Positions 38,409 to 48,862 of a DNA stretch of 64,000 nt are shown piece by piece. The position numbers were made by a program, and so were the translations under genes. The DNA comes from Betaproteobacteria bacterium CG2_30_68_42 (lineage in GTDB: Bacteria; Pseudomonadota; Gammaproteobacteria; Burkholderiales; Rhodocyclaceae). The notes below the pieces were generated by a model. The model saw only the letters and a list, made by a program, of their open reading frames with translations, did not search any database and had not been told where the DNA came from. Numbering within the stretch: the first letter of the stretch is position 1; every line of letters begins with the position of its first letter. The DNA lies in the NCBI GenBank assembly GCA_001872285.1, contig MNXU01000038.1, forward strand, positions 1-64,000. Reading direction: 5' to 3'.

Positions 38409-38824
38409 TGGTCGAGACCGCGCGCGGCACGGTGCATGAGTGGCAGCGCGACCACATGGGCCACATCAACGTGCGCGCCTACATGGAGTTCTTCGAGGAG
38501 GCATGCTGGCAGCTCTATTCCATGCTCGGGCTCACCGCCTCGAAACTGCGCGCCGGCGCGGTGCATCTGGCGGCCGTGCAGCAGAACATCCGCTATTCCA
38601 AGGAGCTCTATCCCGGAGACACGGTGGCGGTGCGCAGCCTGGTGCTGGAGCTGCGCGACAAGGTGCTGCGCTTCCGCCACGAGCTCGTCAACACCGAGAC
38701 CGGGGATGTTTGCGCCGACTGCGAATTCACCGTGGTATGCCTGGATCCCGAGGCGCGCAAGTCGCGCCCGTTCCCGCCCGAAACGGCCGAGCGCGCGCGC
38801 GTGCTGATGGAGAGCCCGTCGTGA
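38408..38824 (+). CDS. hotdog thioesterase (4-hydroxybenzoyl-CoA thioesterase type) 1
   Basis: A 138-residue protein with the 4HBT signature WQRDHMGHINVRAYMEFFEEACWQLY, where Asp of RDHMGHIN is the expected catalytic residue. YSKELYPGDTVAVRSLVLELRDKVLRFRHEL also fits. It starts with ATG sharing a base with the liuA stop, and its stop overlaps the next thioesterase (GTGA). The two adjacent paralogues suggest either a heteromer or distinct acyl specificities within the liu operon. Confidence 0.85.
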   Translation: MVETARGTVHEWQRDHMGHINVRAYMEFFEEACWQLYSMLGLTASKLRAGAVHLAAVQQNIRYSKELYPGDTVAVRSLVLELRDKVLRFRHELVNTETGDVCADCEFTVVCLDPEARKSRPFPPETAERARVLMESPS

Positions 38825-39285
38825 CGGCGGAGCTGGTGGAGACCTACCGCGGTGCCGTCTATCCGTGGCACTGCGACCACATGGATCACATGAACGTCAT
38901 GTGGTACGTGGGCAAGTTCGACGAGGCGACCTGGAACTTCTTCTGCATGTTCGGCCTGACGCCGGGGTTCCTGCGCAGCCAGTCCCGCGGCATGGCGGCG
39001 GTCGAGCAGCGCATCGCCTACCGGCGCGAACTGCGCGCCGGCGACACGGTGGCGGTGCGCAGCGGCGCGATCGAGGTGCGCGACAAGGCGATCCGCTTCG
39101 TGCACGAGATGCGCAACGCCGAGACGCGGGAGGTCTCGGCGGTGACGCTTCTCACCGGCGTGTTCATCGACACGGCGGCGCGCAAGGCCTGCGCGCTGCC
39201 CGAGCGCGTCGCGGACAGGGCGCGCGGTTTCTTGGTAGCCTGCGACCTGCCCTGGCAGGACCAGGCCTCTTCTGTGAACGTTTGA
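38821..39285 (+). CDS. hotdog thioesterase (4-hydroxybenzoyl-CoA thioesterase type) 2
   Basis: A 154-residue paralogue of the preceding protein: HCDHMDHMNVMWYVGKFDEATWNFF and YRRELRAGDTVAVRSGAIEVRDKAIRFVHEM align with it. It starts at GTG 38821, overlapping the upstream stop by 4 bases. The catalytic Asp is conserved (CDHMDHMN). The local pair arose by duplication, judging by the shared GDTVAVRS and RDKxxRFxHE segments. Thiolase follows 14 bases later. Confidence 0.85.
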   Translation: MTAELVETYRGAVYPWHCDHMDHMNVMWYVGKFDEATWNFFCMFGLTPGFLRSQSRGMAAVEQRIAYRRELRAGDTVAVRSGAIEVRDKAIRFVHEMRNAETREVSAVTLLTGVFIDTAARKACALPERVADRARGFLVACDLPWQDQASSVNV

Positions 39286-39299
39286 AACGGAGCCCCCTC

Positions 39300-40484
39300 A
39301 TGAGCAACGATCCCGTCGTCATCGTATCCGCCGCCCGCACGCCGCTGGCCGGCTTCCAGGGCGACTTCAGCGCGCTCTCCGCGCCGCAGCTCGGTTCGGT
39401 CGCCATCAAGGCGGCAGTCGAGCGCGCGGGGATCGCTCCGGCGCAGGTGCAGGAAGTGCTCATGGGCTGCGTGCTGCCCGCGGGCGCGGGCCAGGCGCCG
39501 GCCCGGCAGGCGAGCCTCGGCGCAGGGCTTCCGCTGTCGGTCGGTGCGACGACGGTGAACAAGGTGTGCGGCTCGGCGATGAAGGCGACCATGCTCGCCC
39601 ACGACATCCTGCTCGCGGGAAGCGCGGAGGTGATCGTCGCCGGCGGCATGGAGTCGATGACCAACGCCCCTTACCTGCTGACGAAGGCGCGCGCCGGCCT
39701 GCGGCTGGGTCACGGCCAGGTGCTCGATCACATGTTCTTCGACGGGCTCGAGGATGCCTATGACAAGGGCAAGCTGATGGGCGTTTTCGCGGAGCAGTGC
39801 GCGGCGAAATACACATTCGCGCGCGAGGCGATCGACGCGTTCGCCATCGCCTCGACCGAGCGCGCGCAGAAGGCGAACACGGACGGCACCTTCGACTGGG
39901 AGATCGCGCCGGTGACCGTCGCCGGCCGCAAGGGCGAGGTCGTCATCCGCAACGACGAGCAGCCCGCCAAGGCGAAGCTCGACAAGGTGGCCTCGCTCAA
40001 GCCGGCGTTCAGGAAGGACGGGGTCATCACCGCCGCCAACTCCTCGTCCATCTCCGACGGCGCCGCGGCGCTCGTGCTGATGCGCGCATCGACCGCAGCG
40101 AAGCTCGGCTGCAAGCCGCTCGCCCGCATCGTGGCGCACGCGACCCACTCCCAGGAGCCGGAGTGGTTCACGACGGCACCGGTCGGCGCGCTGAAGAAGG
40201 TCCTGGCCAAGGCCGACTGGCAGGCCGGGGACGTCGATTTCTACGAGATCAACGAAGCGTTCGCCGTGGTGACGATGGCGGCGATGAGCGAACTGAACCT
40301 CCCGCATGCGAAGGTCAATGTGCACGGCGGCGCCTGCGCGATGGGCCATCCGCTCGGAGCCTCGGGGGCGCGCATCATCGTCACCCTGCTCGGGGCATTG
40401 CGCAAGCACGGCGGCAGGCGCGGTGTGGCCGCACTGTGCATCGGCGGCGGCGAGGCGACCGCCATGGCGATTGAAGTGGTCTGA
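39300..40484 (+). CDS. acetyl-CoA acetyltransferase (thiolase)
   Basis: Condenses or cleaves acyl-CoA units. The 394-residue product has the thiolase signatures [18 protein letters not shown], the nucleophile Cys in [37 protein letters not shown] and the C-terminal Cys in [12 protein letters not shown]. Most similar in pattern to acetoacetyl-CoA thiolases (AtoB/PhaA). In the liu setting it would split acetoacetyl-CoA made from the acetoacetate released by LiuE, but no CoA-transferase is in the window. It could also feed PHA synthesis. ATG 39300 follows a GGAG site. Confidence 0.92.
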   Translation: MSNDPVVIVSAARTPLAGFQGDFSALSAPQLGSVAIKAAVERAGIAPAQVQEVLMGCVLPAGAGQAPARQASLGAGLPLSVGATTVNKVCGSAMKATMLAHDILLAGSAEVIVAGGMESMTNAPYLLTKARAGLRLGHGQVLDHMFFDGLEDAYDKGKLMGVFAEQCAAKYTFAREAIDAFAIASTERAQKANTDGTFDWEIAPVTVAGRKGEVVIRNDEQPAKAKLDKVASLKPAFRKDGVITAANSSSISDGAAALVLMRASTAAKLGCKPLARIVAHATHSQEPEWFTTAPVGALKKVLAKADWQAGDVDFYEINEAFAVVTMAAMSELNLPHAKVNVHGGACAMGHPLGASGARIIVTLLGALRKHGGRRGVAALCIGGGEATAMAIEVV

Positions 40485-40491
40485 AATGCAA

Positions 40492-40567
40492 ACCACCAAA
40501 GGCGCCAAGACAACCAGGTCACACCAGAAATTCTTTGTGCCTCGTGGTGCCTTGGTGCCTTGGTGGT
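40492..40567. repeat. imperfect inverted repeat (ACCACCAAAGGCGCCAAG / CTTGGTGCCTTGGTGGT)
   Basis: Left arm 40492-40509 and right arm 40551-40567 pair with one bulge and one mismatch. The right side contains a period-8 repeat (GGTGCCTT twice). It fills the 89-bp gap between thiolase and the second acyl-CoA dehydrogenase and ends 6 bases before the latter's ATG. Similar ACCACCAAGGCACCAAG strings are widespread intergenic repeats (recalled). Confidence 0.75.
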
Positions 40568-40573
40568 GAAAAC

Positions 40574-41713
40574 ATGCTCTTGACCCAGGAACAGGAGCTC
40601 GTGCGCGACACGATGCGCGAGTTCGCGCGCGAGCGCCTGGCGCCGTTCGCCGCGCAATGGGACCGCGAGGCGCGCTTTCCGGTCGAAGCGTTGCGGGAAC
40701 TCGCGGCGCTGGGCGCCTTCGGCATGCTGGTGCCCGAGCGCTGGGGTGGAGCCGGGATGGACTACGTGTCGCTCGCACTCGCGCTCGAGGAGATCGCCGC
40801 GGGCGACGGCGCCACCTCCACCATCGTCAGCGTCAACAATTCGGTGGTCTGTGGGCCGCTGCTCGCCTACGGCAGCGATGCCCAGAGGGAGCGCTTCCTG
40901 AAACCCCTGGCATCGGGCGAGAAGCTCGGCTGCTTCTGCCTCACCGAGCCGCAGGCGGGCTCGGACGCGGCAGCGATCCGCACCGGTGCCGTGCGCGAAG
41001 GCGACGGCTGGGTACTCAACGGCGTCAAGCAGTTCATCACCTCGGGCAAGAACGCCGACCTCGCCATCGTCTTCGCGGTCACCGACCGCGCGCTCGGGAA
41101 GAAGGGCATCTCGTGCTTCATCGTGCCCACCGACACGCCCGGCTATGTCGTCGCGCGCATCGAGGACAAGATGGGCCAGCACGCCTCCGATACCGCGCAG
41201 ATCCTGTTCGAGGACTGCCGCGTCGGTGGGGATCATCTGCTCGGCGCGCAAGGCGAGGGCTATCGCATCGCGCTCTCGAACCTGGAAGCCGGTCGCATCG
41301 GCATCGCCGCCCAGTCGGTCGGGATGGCGCGCGCCGCCCTCGAGGCGGCGCTGCGCTATGCGCGCGAGCGCGAAGCCTTCGGCAAGCCGATCATCGAGCA
41401 CCAGGCGGTGAATTTCCGCCTGGCCGACATGGCCACCGGCATCGAGGCCGCGCGACAGCTCGTGCTCCACGCCGCCGCACTGCGCGACGCCGGCCGAGCC
41501 TGCCTGAAGGAAGCCTCGATGGCGAAGCTGTTCGCCTCGGAGACGGCCGAGCGCGTGTGCTCCGACGCGATCCAGATCCACGGCGGCTATGGCTACGTGT
41601 CCGACTTCCCGGTGGAGCGCATCTACCGCGACGTGCGCGTGACCCAGATCTACGAGGGCGCGAGCGACATCCAGCGGCTGGTCATCGGACGTGCGCTGGA
41701 GGATGAGCGATGA
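40574..41713 (+). CDS. short-chain acyl-CoA dehydrogenase
   Basis: A second FAD-dependent acyl-CoA dehydrogenase of 379 residues. It has [46 protein letters not shown] and [48 protein letters not shown] and the C-terminal [35 protein letters not shown] carry the catalytic Glu in YEGAS. This placement is typical of butyryl/short-chain enzymes rather than isovaleryl-CoA dehydrogenase. It may act on isobutyryl- or 2-methylbutyryl-CoA (inference). ATG 40574 is chosen. Stop overlaps the next gene (ATGA). Confidence 0.92.
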   Translation: MLLTQEQELVRDTMREFARERLAPFAAQWDREARFPVEALRELAALGAFGMLVPERWGGAGMDYVSLALALEEIAAGDGATSTIVSVNNSVVCGPLLAYGSDAQRERFLKPLASGEKLGCFCLTEPQAGSDAAAIRTGAVREGDGWVLNGVKQFITSGKNADLAIVFAVTDRALGKKGISCFIVPTDTPGYVVARIEDKMGQHASDTAQILFEDCRVGGDHLLGAQGEGYRIALSNLEAGRIGIAAQSVGMARAALEAALRYAREREAFGKPIIEHQAVNFRLADMATGIEAARQLVLHAAALRDAGRACLKEASMAKLFASETAERVCSDAIQIHGGYGYVSDFPVERIYRDVRVTQIYEGASDIQRLVIGRALEDER

Positions 41714-42312
41714 GCGAGCCGATCGAGTTCCATTTCGACTTCTCCTCGCCCTACAGCTATCTCGCCAGCGAGAGGATCGATGCGCTGGCGGCGAAGTACG
41801 GCCGCAAGGTGAGATGGCTGCCGGTGCTGCTCGGCCCGGCGTTCCTGAAAACCGGCCAGAAGCCGCTGCTCAGCATCCCGATCAAGGGCGAGTACGCGCG
41901 CCGCGACATCGCGCGCTCGGCCCGTTACTACGGCGTGACGTTCGCGTTTCCGAAGACGTTCCCGCTGCCGACCCAGGCCGCGGCGCGGGCCTACTACTTC
42001 CTCCACGATCGCGACTGTCCGAAGGCGCGGGCGTTCGCCCACGCGGTATTCCGCGCCTACTGGGTGCAGGGGCGCGATATCTCGGATGCGAACCTCGTGT
42101 GCGGCATCGCGGCCTCATCCGGCATCGGCGCGGCCGAGATCGCCGAAGCGATCGCGAGCCCGGCGCTCAAGGACCGCCTGCGCGCCGAGACCGACGGGGC
42201 GATCGAGCGCGGCATGTTCGGCGCGCCCTGGTTCCTCGTGGATGGCGAACCGTTCTGGGGCGCCGACCGCCTGCCGCAGATCGAGAAGTGGCTCGCCACG
42301 GGCGGATTCTGA
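41710..42312 (+). CDS. DsbA-fold 2-hydroxychromene-2-carboxylate isomerase-like protein
   Basis: A 200-residue kappa-GST/HCCA isomerase-type protein with [18 protein letters not shown], where the Ser of FSSPYS replaces the thioredoxin cysteine. [18 protein letters not shown] and [21 protein letters not shown] are also typical. HCCA isomerases act in naphthalene-type ring degradation with glutathione, but no aromatic ring genes are present. Its 4-base overlap with the acyl-CoA dehydrogenase and closeness to liuB suggest an accessory role in acyl-CoA metabolism. Unknown substrate. Confidence 0.87.
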   Translation: MSEPIEFHFDFSSPYSYLASERIDALAAKYGRKVRWLPVLLGPAFLKTGQKPLLSIPIKGEYARRDIARSARYYGVTFAFPKTFPLPTQAAARAYYFLHDRDCPKARAFAHAVFRAYWVQGRDISDANLVCGIAASSGIGAAEIAEAIASPALKDRLRAETDGAIERGMFGAPWFLVDGEPFWGADRLPQIEKWLATGGF

Positions 42313-42321
42313 AATGAAGGC

Positions 42322-43929
42322 ATGAGCCTCATCCAGTCGCGACTCGACACCCGCTCGCAGGAATACCGCGCCAACGCGGCCGCCATGCGGCGCCTGGTCG
42401 AGGACCTGCGCGAGAAGACCGCGCGGGTCGCCCTGGGCGGAAGCGAGGCGGCGCGAAAGAAGCACGTCGCGCGTGGCAAGCTGCTCGCGCGCGGCCGCAT
42501 CGACGCGCTGCTCGATCCGGGCGCGGCCTTCCTCGAGCTGTCGCCGCTCGCGGCCTGGGGCATGTACGGCAACGAGGTGCCTTGCGCCGGGGTGATCACC
42601 GGCATCGGCCGCGTCGAAGGCACGGAGTGCGTGATCGTCGCCAACGACGCGACGGTCAAGGGCGGAAGCTACTTCCCGCTGACGGTCAAGAAGCACCTGC
42701 GCGCGCAGGAGATCGCGGCGCAGAACGGCCTGCCGTGCATCTACCTCGTCGATTCCGGCGGCGCCAATCTCCCGACCCAGGACGAGGTGTTCCCCGACCG
42801 CGACCATTTCGGCCGCATCTTCTACAACCAGGCGAATCTCTCGGCGGCGGGCATCCCGCAGATCGCCGTCGTGATGGGCTCGTGCACCGCGGGCGGCGCC
42901 TACGTGCCGGCGATGTCCGACGAGGCGGTGATCGTGCGCGGGGAGGGCACCATCTTTCTCGGCGGACCGCCGCTGGTGAAGGCTGCCACCGGAGAGGTGG
43001 TGAGCGCCGAGGAGCTGGGCGGCGCCGACGTGCACACCCGCATCTCGGGCGTTGCCGACCATTTCGCGGAGAGCGACCTGCATGCGCTCTCCCTGTGCAG
43101 GCGCATCGTGGCCGGGCTGAACCGGCGCAAGCAGGTCACGCTCGACGTGGCCACGCCGCAGGAGCCGAAGTACGACCCCGGCGAACTCTACGGGGTGATC
43201 CCGTCGGATACGCGCAAGCCCTACGACGTGCGCGAGGTCATCGCGCGCATCGTCGACGGCAGCCGTCTCGCCGAATTCAAGTCGCGCTACGGCACCACCC
43301 TGGTGACCGGCTTCGCGCGCCTGTACGGCTATCCCGTCGGCATCGTCGCGAACAACGGCATCCTGTTCTCCGAATCTGCGCAGAAGGGCGCGCACTTCGT
43401 CGAGCTGTGCGCCCAGCGCGGCATCCCGCTGGTGTTCCTCCAGAACATCACCGGCTTCATGGTCGGGCGCAAGTACGAGAACCAGGGCATCGCGAAGGAC
43501 GGCGCCAAGATGGTCACCGCGGTCGCCTGCGCGCGCGTGCCCCGCCTCACCCTGATCGTGGGCGGATCCTACGGCGCCGGCAACTACGGCATGTGCGGGC
43601 GCGCGTATTCGCCGCGCTTCCTCTGGATGTGGCCGAACGCGCGCATCTCGGTGATGGGCGGGGAGCAGGCCGCGAACGTGCTCGCGCAGGTGCGGCGCGA
43701 CGCGCTGGAGGCTGCGGGCAGGGCCTGGACGCGGGAAGAGGAAGATGCTTTCAAGGCGCCGATCCGCGATCAGTACGAGACCCAGGGCCATCCCGACTAC
43801 GCGACGGCGCGGCTGTGGGACGACGGCATCATCGATCCCGCGCAGACTCGGCGCACGCTGGCGCTGGGCCTGTCGGCCGCTCTGAACGCGCCCATCGAGC
43901 CGACGTCCTTCGGCGTGTTCCGCATGTAG
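42322..43929 (+). CDS. liuB: 3-methylcrotonyl-CoA carboxylase beta subunit (carboxyltransferase)
   Basis: Transfers the carboxyl from biotin on LiuD to 3-methylcrotonyl-CoA, giving 3-methylglutaconyl-CoA. The 535-residue product has family signatures [73 protein letters not shown] and [66 protein letters not shown] follows. These match methylcrotonoyl-CoA carboxylase beta chains. Length is normal. It starts with ATG 42322, 9 bases after the isomerase gene. Confidence 0.96.
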   Translation: MSLIQSRLDTRSQEYRANAAAMRRLVEDLREKTARVALGGSEAARKKHVARGKLLARGRIDALLDPGAAFLELSPLAAWGMYGNEVPCAGVITGIGRVEGTECVIVANDATVKGGSYFPLTVKKHLRAQEIAAQNGLPCIYLVDSGGANLPTQDEVFPDRDHFGRIFYNQANLSAAGIPQIAVVMGSCTAGGAYVPAMSDEAVIVRGEGTIFLGGPPLVKAATGEVVSAEELGGADVHTRISGVADHFAESDLHALSLCRRIVAGLNRRKQVTLDVATPQEPKYDPGELYGVIPSDTRKPYDVREVIARIVDGSRLAEFKSRYGTTLVTGFARLYGYPVGIVANNGILFSESAQKGAHFVELCAQRGIPLVFLQNITGFMVGRKYENQGIAKDGAKMVTAVACARVPRLTLIVGGSYGAGNYGMCGRAYSPRFLWMWPNARISVMGGEQAANVLAQVRRDALEAAGRAWTREEEDAFKAPIRDQYETQGHPDYATARLWDDGIIDPAQTRRTLALGLSAALNAPIEPTSFGVFRM

Positions 43930-43940
43930 GAGATCCCGAG

Positions 43941-44732
43941 ATGAGCGATGGCATCCTGACCGAGATCGACGCCGGCGTCGGCCTCGTCACGCTGGACCGG
44001 CCGGATCGCCACAACGCCTTCGATGATGCGCTGATCCGCAGCCTCACCGCGGCGTTCTCGGCGATGGAGCGCGATTCCTCGGTCCGGGTCGTGGTGCTCG
44101 GCAGCCGGGGCGGGAGCTTCTGCGCCGGAGCCGACCTCAACTGGATGAAGCGCGCCGCAGGCTACGGGCCGGAAGAGACCCGCCGCGACACCCTCGATCT
44201 GGCCGCGATGCTGCGCGCAGCCTGCGAGATGAGCAAACCGGTGGTGGCGCGCGTGCAGGGGCCGGCCTACGGCGGCGGGGTCGGACTGATCGCCGCCTGC
44301 GACATCGCCATCGCGACCTACGACGCCCAGTTCGCGCTGAGCGAGGTGAAGCTGGGCATCATCCCGGCCGTCATCAGCCCGTACGTCATCGGCGCGATCG
44401 GAGCGCGCCGCGCGCGCCGCTACATGCTCACCGCCGAGCGCTTCTCGGCGGCCGAAGCCTATCGCATCGGTCTCGTGCACGAGATCGTGCCCGGCGAGGC
44501 CGAGCTCGACGAAGCCCTCGGCGAGATCGTCGATGCCCTGCTCGGCAACGGGCCCGCCGCGCTCGGGGAATGCAAGGCACTGATCCGCGCCGTCGAGAAT
44601 CGCCCGGTCGGCGACGAACTCGTCGAGGAGACCGCGGAGCGCATCGGGCGGGTGCGCGCCAGCGCCGAGGCGCGCGAGGGCATGGCGGCCTTCCTCGAGA
44701 AGCGCAAGCCGTCCTGGCTGCGCGGGCAGTGA
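43941..44732 (+). CDS. liuC: 3-methylglutaconyl-CoA hydratase
   Basis: Hydrates 3-methylglutaconyl-CoA to HMG-CoA. The 263-residue crotonase-family product has LVTLDRPDRHNAFDDALI, an oxyanion loop in SFCAGADLNWMKRAAGY and GPAYGGGVGLIAACDIAIA. EVKLGIIPAVISPYVIGAIG carries the catalytic Glu. The family pattern plus its position between liuB and liuD support LiuC rather than a general enoyl-CoA hydratase. ATG 43941 follows AGGAG (43928-43932). Confidence 0.94.
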   Translation: MSDGILTEIDAGVGLVTLDRPDRHNAFDDALIRSLTAAFSAMERDSSVRVVVLGSRGGSFCAGADLNWMKRAAGYGPEETRRDTLDLAAMLRAACEMSKPVVARVQGPAYGGGVGLIAACDIAIATYDAQFALSEVKLGIIPAVISPYVIGAIGARRARRYMLTAERFSAAEAYRIGLVHEIVPGEAELDEALGEIVDALLGNGPAALGECKALIRAVENRPVGDELVEETAERIGRVRASAEAREGMAAFLEKRKPSWLRGQ

Positions 44733-44753
44733 GCACGCGCTGAGGCCGGCCGG

Positions 44754-46768
<2,015 letters not shown>

Positions 46769-46769
<1 letters not shown>

Positions 46770-46834
46770 AAATGGGGTCAGACACCATTTTGACCATTTT
46801 CAGATATCGGAGATATCGTGTCTGACCCCATTTC
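46769..46834. repeat. paired 17-bp inverted element (GAAATGGGGTCAGACAC) spanning the liuD-liuE junction
   Basis: Left arm 46769-46785 (GAAATGGGGTCAGACAC) and right arm 46818-46834 (GTGTCTGACCCCATTTC) are perfectly complementary. The 32-base interior includes GATATCGGAGATATC, itself a palindrome. The right arm contains the proposed liuE GTG start and the interior a GGAG 5 bases upstream of it. This element shares its core with that at 32068-32143. Confidence 0.9.
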
Positions 46835-47732
46835 TGCGGTGAAGATCGTCGAGGTCGGTCCGCGTGACGGCCTGCAGAACGAGGCGCGCGCGGTGCCGGC
46901 CGCGGTGAAGATCGAGCTGATCGATCGTCTCGCCGCGGCCGGGCTGCGCGTGATCGAGGCCACCGCCTTCGTCTCGCCCAAGTGGGTGCCGCAGATGGCC
47001 GACGCGGCACAGGTGATGGCCGGCATCCGGTCGCGGCCCGGCGTGCGCTATCCAGTGCTGGTGCCGAACCTGAAGGGCTTCGAGCTGGCGCTCGCTGCCG
47101 GCGCGCGCGAGATCGCGGTGTTCGGCGCGGCCTCGGAAGCCTTCTCGCGCCGGAACATCAACTGCTCGATCGCGGAATCGCTCGCGCGCTTCCGCCCCGT
47201 GATCGAGGCCGCCAGGGGCAACGGCATGCGCTGCCGCGGCTACGTGTCGTGCGTGCTCGGCTGTCCCTACCAGGGCGAGGTCGCCCCCGAAGCGGTGGCG
47301 GAGGTCACGGCCGCCCTCCACGACATGGGCTGCTACGAGGTCTCGCTCGGTGACACCATCGGCGTGGGCACGCCGGCCGCCACGCGCCGCATGCTGGAGG
47401 CGGTGCTGCGGCGCGTCCCGGTGGAAGCCGTGGCGGGCCATTTCCACGACACCTACGGGCAGGCGGTCGCCAACATCTACGCCGCGCTGGAGATGGGAGT
47501 GGCCGCCTTCGATGCCTCGGTGGCCGGGCTGGGCGGCTGCCCCTATGCGGCCGGCGCTTCCGGAAACGTCGCCACCGAGGACGTGGTCTATCTGCTCGAA
47601 GGCCTGGGCATCGCGACCGGCATCGACCTCGAACGTCTCGCGCAGGCGGGCAACTGGATCTGCGCCCAGCTCGGGCGCGAGAGCGGATCGAAGGTCGCGC
47701 GCGCACTCTCCGCCAGGCAATGCGCTCAATAG
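46818..47732 (+). CDS. liuE: hydroxymethylglutaryl-CoA lyase
   Basis: Cleaves HMG-CoA to acetyl-CoA and acetoacetate, the last step of leucine degradation. The 304-residue product has [35 protein letters not shown], and [37 protein letters not shown] and the conserved loop [24 protein letters not shown] follow; its Cys and metal ligands are typical. GTG 46818 with GGAG five bases upstream is the best start, but both lie within the inverted element. A second GTG at 46839 would begin at VKIVEVG and lacks a ribosome site. Confidence 0.94.
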   Translation: MSDPISAVKIVEVGPRDGLQNEARAVPAAVKIELIDRLAAAGLRVIEATAFVSPKWVPQMADAAQVMAGIRSRPGVRYPVLVPNLKGFELALAAGAREIAVFGAASEAFSRRNINCSIAESLARFRPVIEAARGNGMRCRGYVSCVLGCPYQGEVAPEAVAEVTAALHDMGCYEVSLGDTIGVGTPAATRRMLEAVLRRVPVEAVAGHFHDTYGQAVANIYAALEMGVAAFDASVAGLGGCPYAAGASGNVATEDVVYLLEGLGIATGIDLERLAQAGNWICAQLGRESGSKVARALSARQCAQ

Positions 47733-47929
47733 CCGCACCCGCGACTGCCGCGGCGCTCGGGGTGGCTTCCCCCTGCGTCGACGTCTGCCGGATGGACGCG
47801 GCGAGCGGCCTGTGCGAAGGTTGCCTGCGCACGATCGAGGAGATCGCGGAATGGTCTTCGGCAGGCGAGGCGCGCAGGCGCGCCATCCTCGAAGCCGTCG
47901 CGATGCGCCGGGCGGCGCGCGCGGCATGA
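47720..47929 (+). CDS. DUF1289 cysteine-rich small protein
   Basis: A 69-residue protein with the DUF1289 pattern [41 protein letters not shown], four cysteines spaced CxxxC and CxxC that suggest metal binding. Its function is unknown. It overlaps the end of liuE by 13 bases and the start of the next gene by 4, so it is translated with the liu operon. Such proteins often sit near metabolic operons. Confidence 0.85.
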   Translation: MRSIAAPATAAALGVASPCVDVCRMDAASGLCEGCLRTIEEIAEWSSAGEARRRAILEAVAMRRAARAA

Positions 47930-48843
47930 GGCCGCAGCTTCCGCCGCAGATCCGCGTCCTGGAGCGCGGCTGGTTGTCTTCGAACAACATCGTCTTTCTC
48001 GAAGGCGAGGGCGCGACGCTGGTCGATTCGGGCTACGTCACCCACGCGCCGCAGACGCTCGCCCTGCTCGCCTCCGCGCTCGGCGGCCGCCGCCTCGATC
48101 GCCTGATCAACACCCATTCGCACTCCGACCACATCGGCGGCAACGCCGCGGTGCGCCGCGCCCATGGCTGCCGGATCTCCGTGCCCGAGGGCATCGCGCC
48201 GGCCCTCGCCGAATGGGACGAGGACGCGCTGCTGCTCACCGCGGCACGCCAGCAGGCGGAGCCGTTCAAGTTCGACGAGACGATCGCCGCGGGCGACGAG
48301 ATCGAGATGGGCGGGCTTGCCTGGCGCGCGATCGCCGCCCCCGGCCACGACATGCACGCGCTGGTGTTCTTCTCGCCGGTCGCCGGCCTGCTGATCTCGG
48401 GCGACGCCCTGTGGGAGAACGGCTTTGGCGTGATGTTCGCCGCGCTCGCGGGCGATCCCGACGGGCTGCCCGCGACCCGGCGCACGCTGGAGGCGCTCGG
48501 CACGCTGGAGGTGCGCGCCGTCCTCCCCGGGCACGGCGCACCGTTTGGCGGCTTTGCCGCGGCGATCGAGCGCGCCTTCCGGCGCCTGGCCGCATTCGAG
48601 GAGAGCCCCGAGCGCATGGCGCGCAGCGCGCTGAAGGCACTCTTCACCTTCACCCTGCTCGAGCGGCGCCGGATGTCACGCGCAGGGATCGCCGCGCATT
48701 TCGCGCAGGTACGGATCTTCCGCGACGTGTCGGCGCGCTACTTCGCGCGCGAACCGGAATCCGTCGCCGCGCAGATCATCGCGGAACTGCTGAGCGCGGG
48801 CGTGCTCCTCGATCAGGACGGCGACATCGTGGCCCGGAGCTGA
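47926..48843 (+). CDS. metallo-beta-lactamase-fold hydrolase
   Basis: A 305-residue MBL-fold protein. It has INTHSHSDHIGGNAAVRRA (HxHxDH), the ligand His in AAPGHDMHALVF, ISGDALWENGFGVMFA and VLPGHGAPFGGF. A C-terminal winged-helix-like region follows (RSALKALFTFTLLERRRMSRAGIAAHF). This resembles other acyl-CoA-operon MBL hydrolases. It starts at ATG 47926 overlapping the DUF1289 stop and is the last gene of the liu operon. Substrate unknown. It is not close to the MBL protein encoded at 35011-36081; they share only the fold. Confidence 0.87.
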   Translation: MRPQLPPQIRVLERGWLSSNNIVFLEGEGATLVDSGYVTHAPQTLALLASALGGRRLDRLINTHSHSDHIGGNAAVRRAHGCRISVPEGIAPALAEWDEDALLLTAARQQAEPFKFDETIAAGDEIEMGGLAWRAIAAPGHDMHALVFFSPVAGLLISGDALWENGFGVMFAALAGDPDGLPATRRTLEALGTLEVRAVLPGHGAPFGGFAAAIERAFRRLAAFEESPERMARSALKALFTFTLLERRRMSRAGIAAHFAQVRIFRDVSARYFAREPESVAAQIIAELLSAGVLLDQDGDIVARS

Positions 48844-48862
48844 ACGCCGGGCGAAGCGCCGC

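Noticed and set aside
33069-40484. Complete PHA operon (phaC plus the thiolase as phaA)
   Set aside because: They are on opposite strands, 4.4 kb apart, and the thiolase belongs to the liu operon; phaB is absent.
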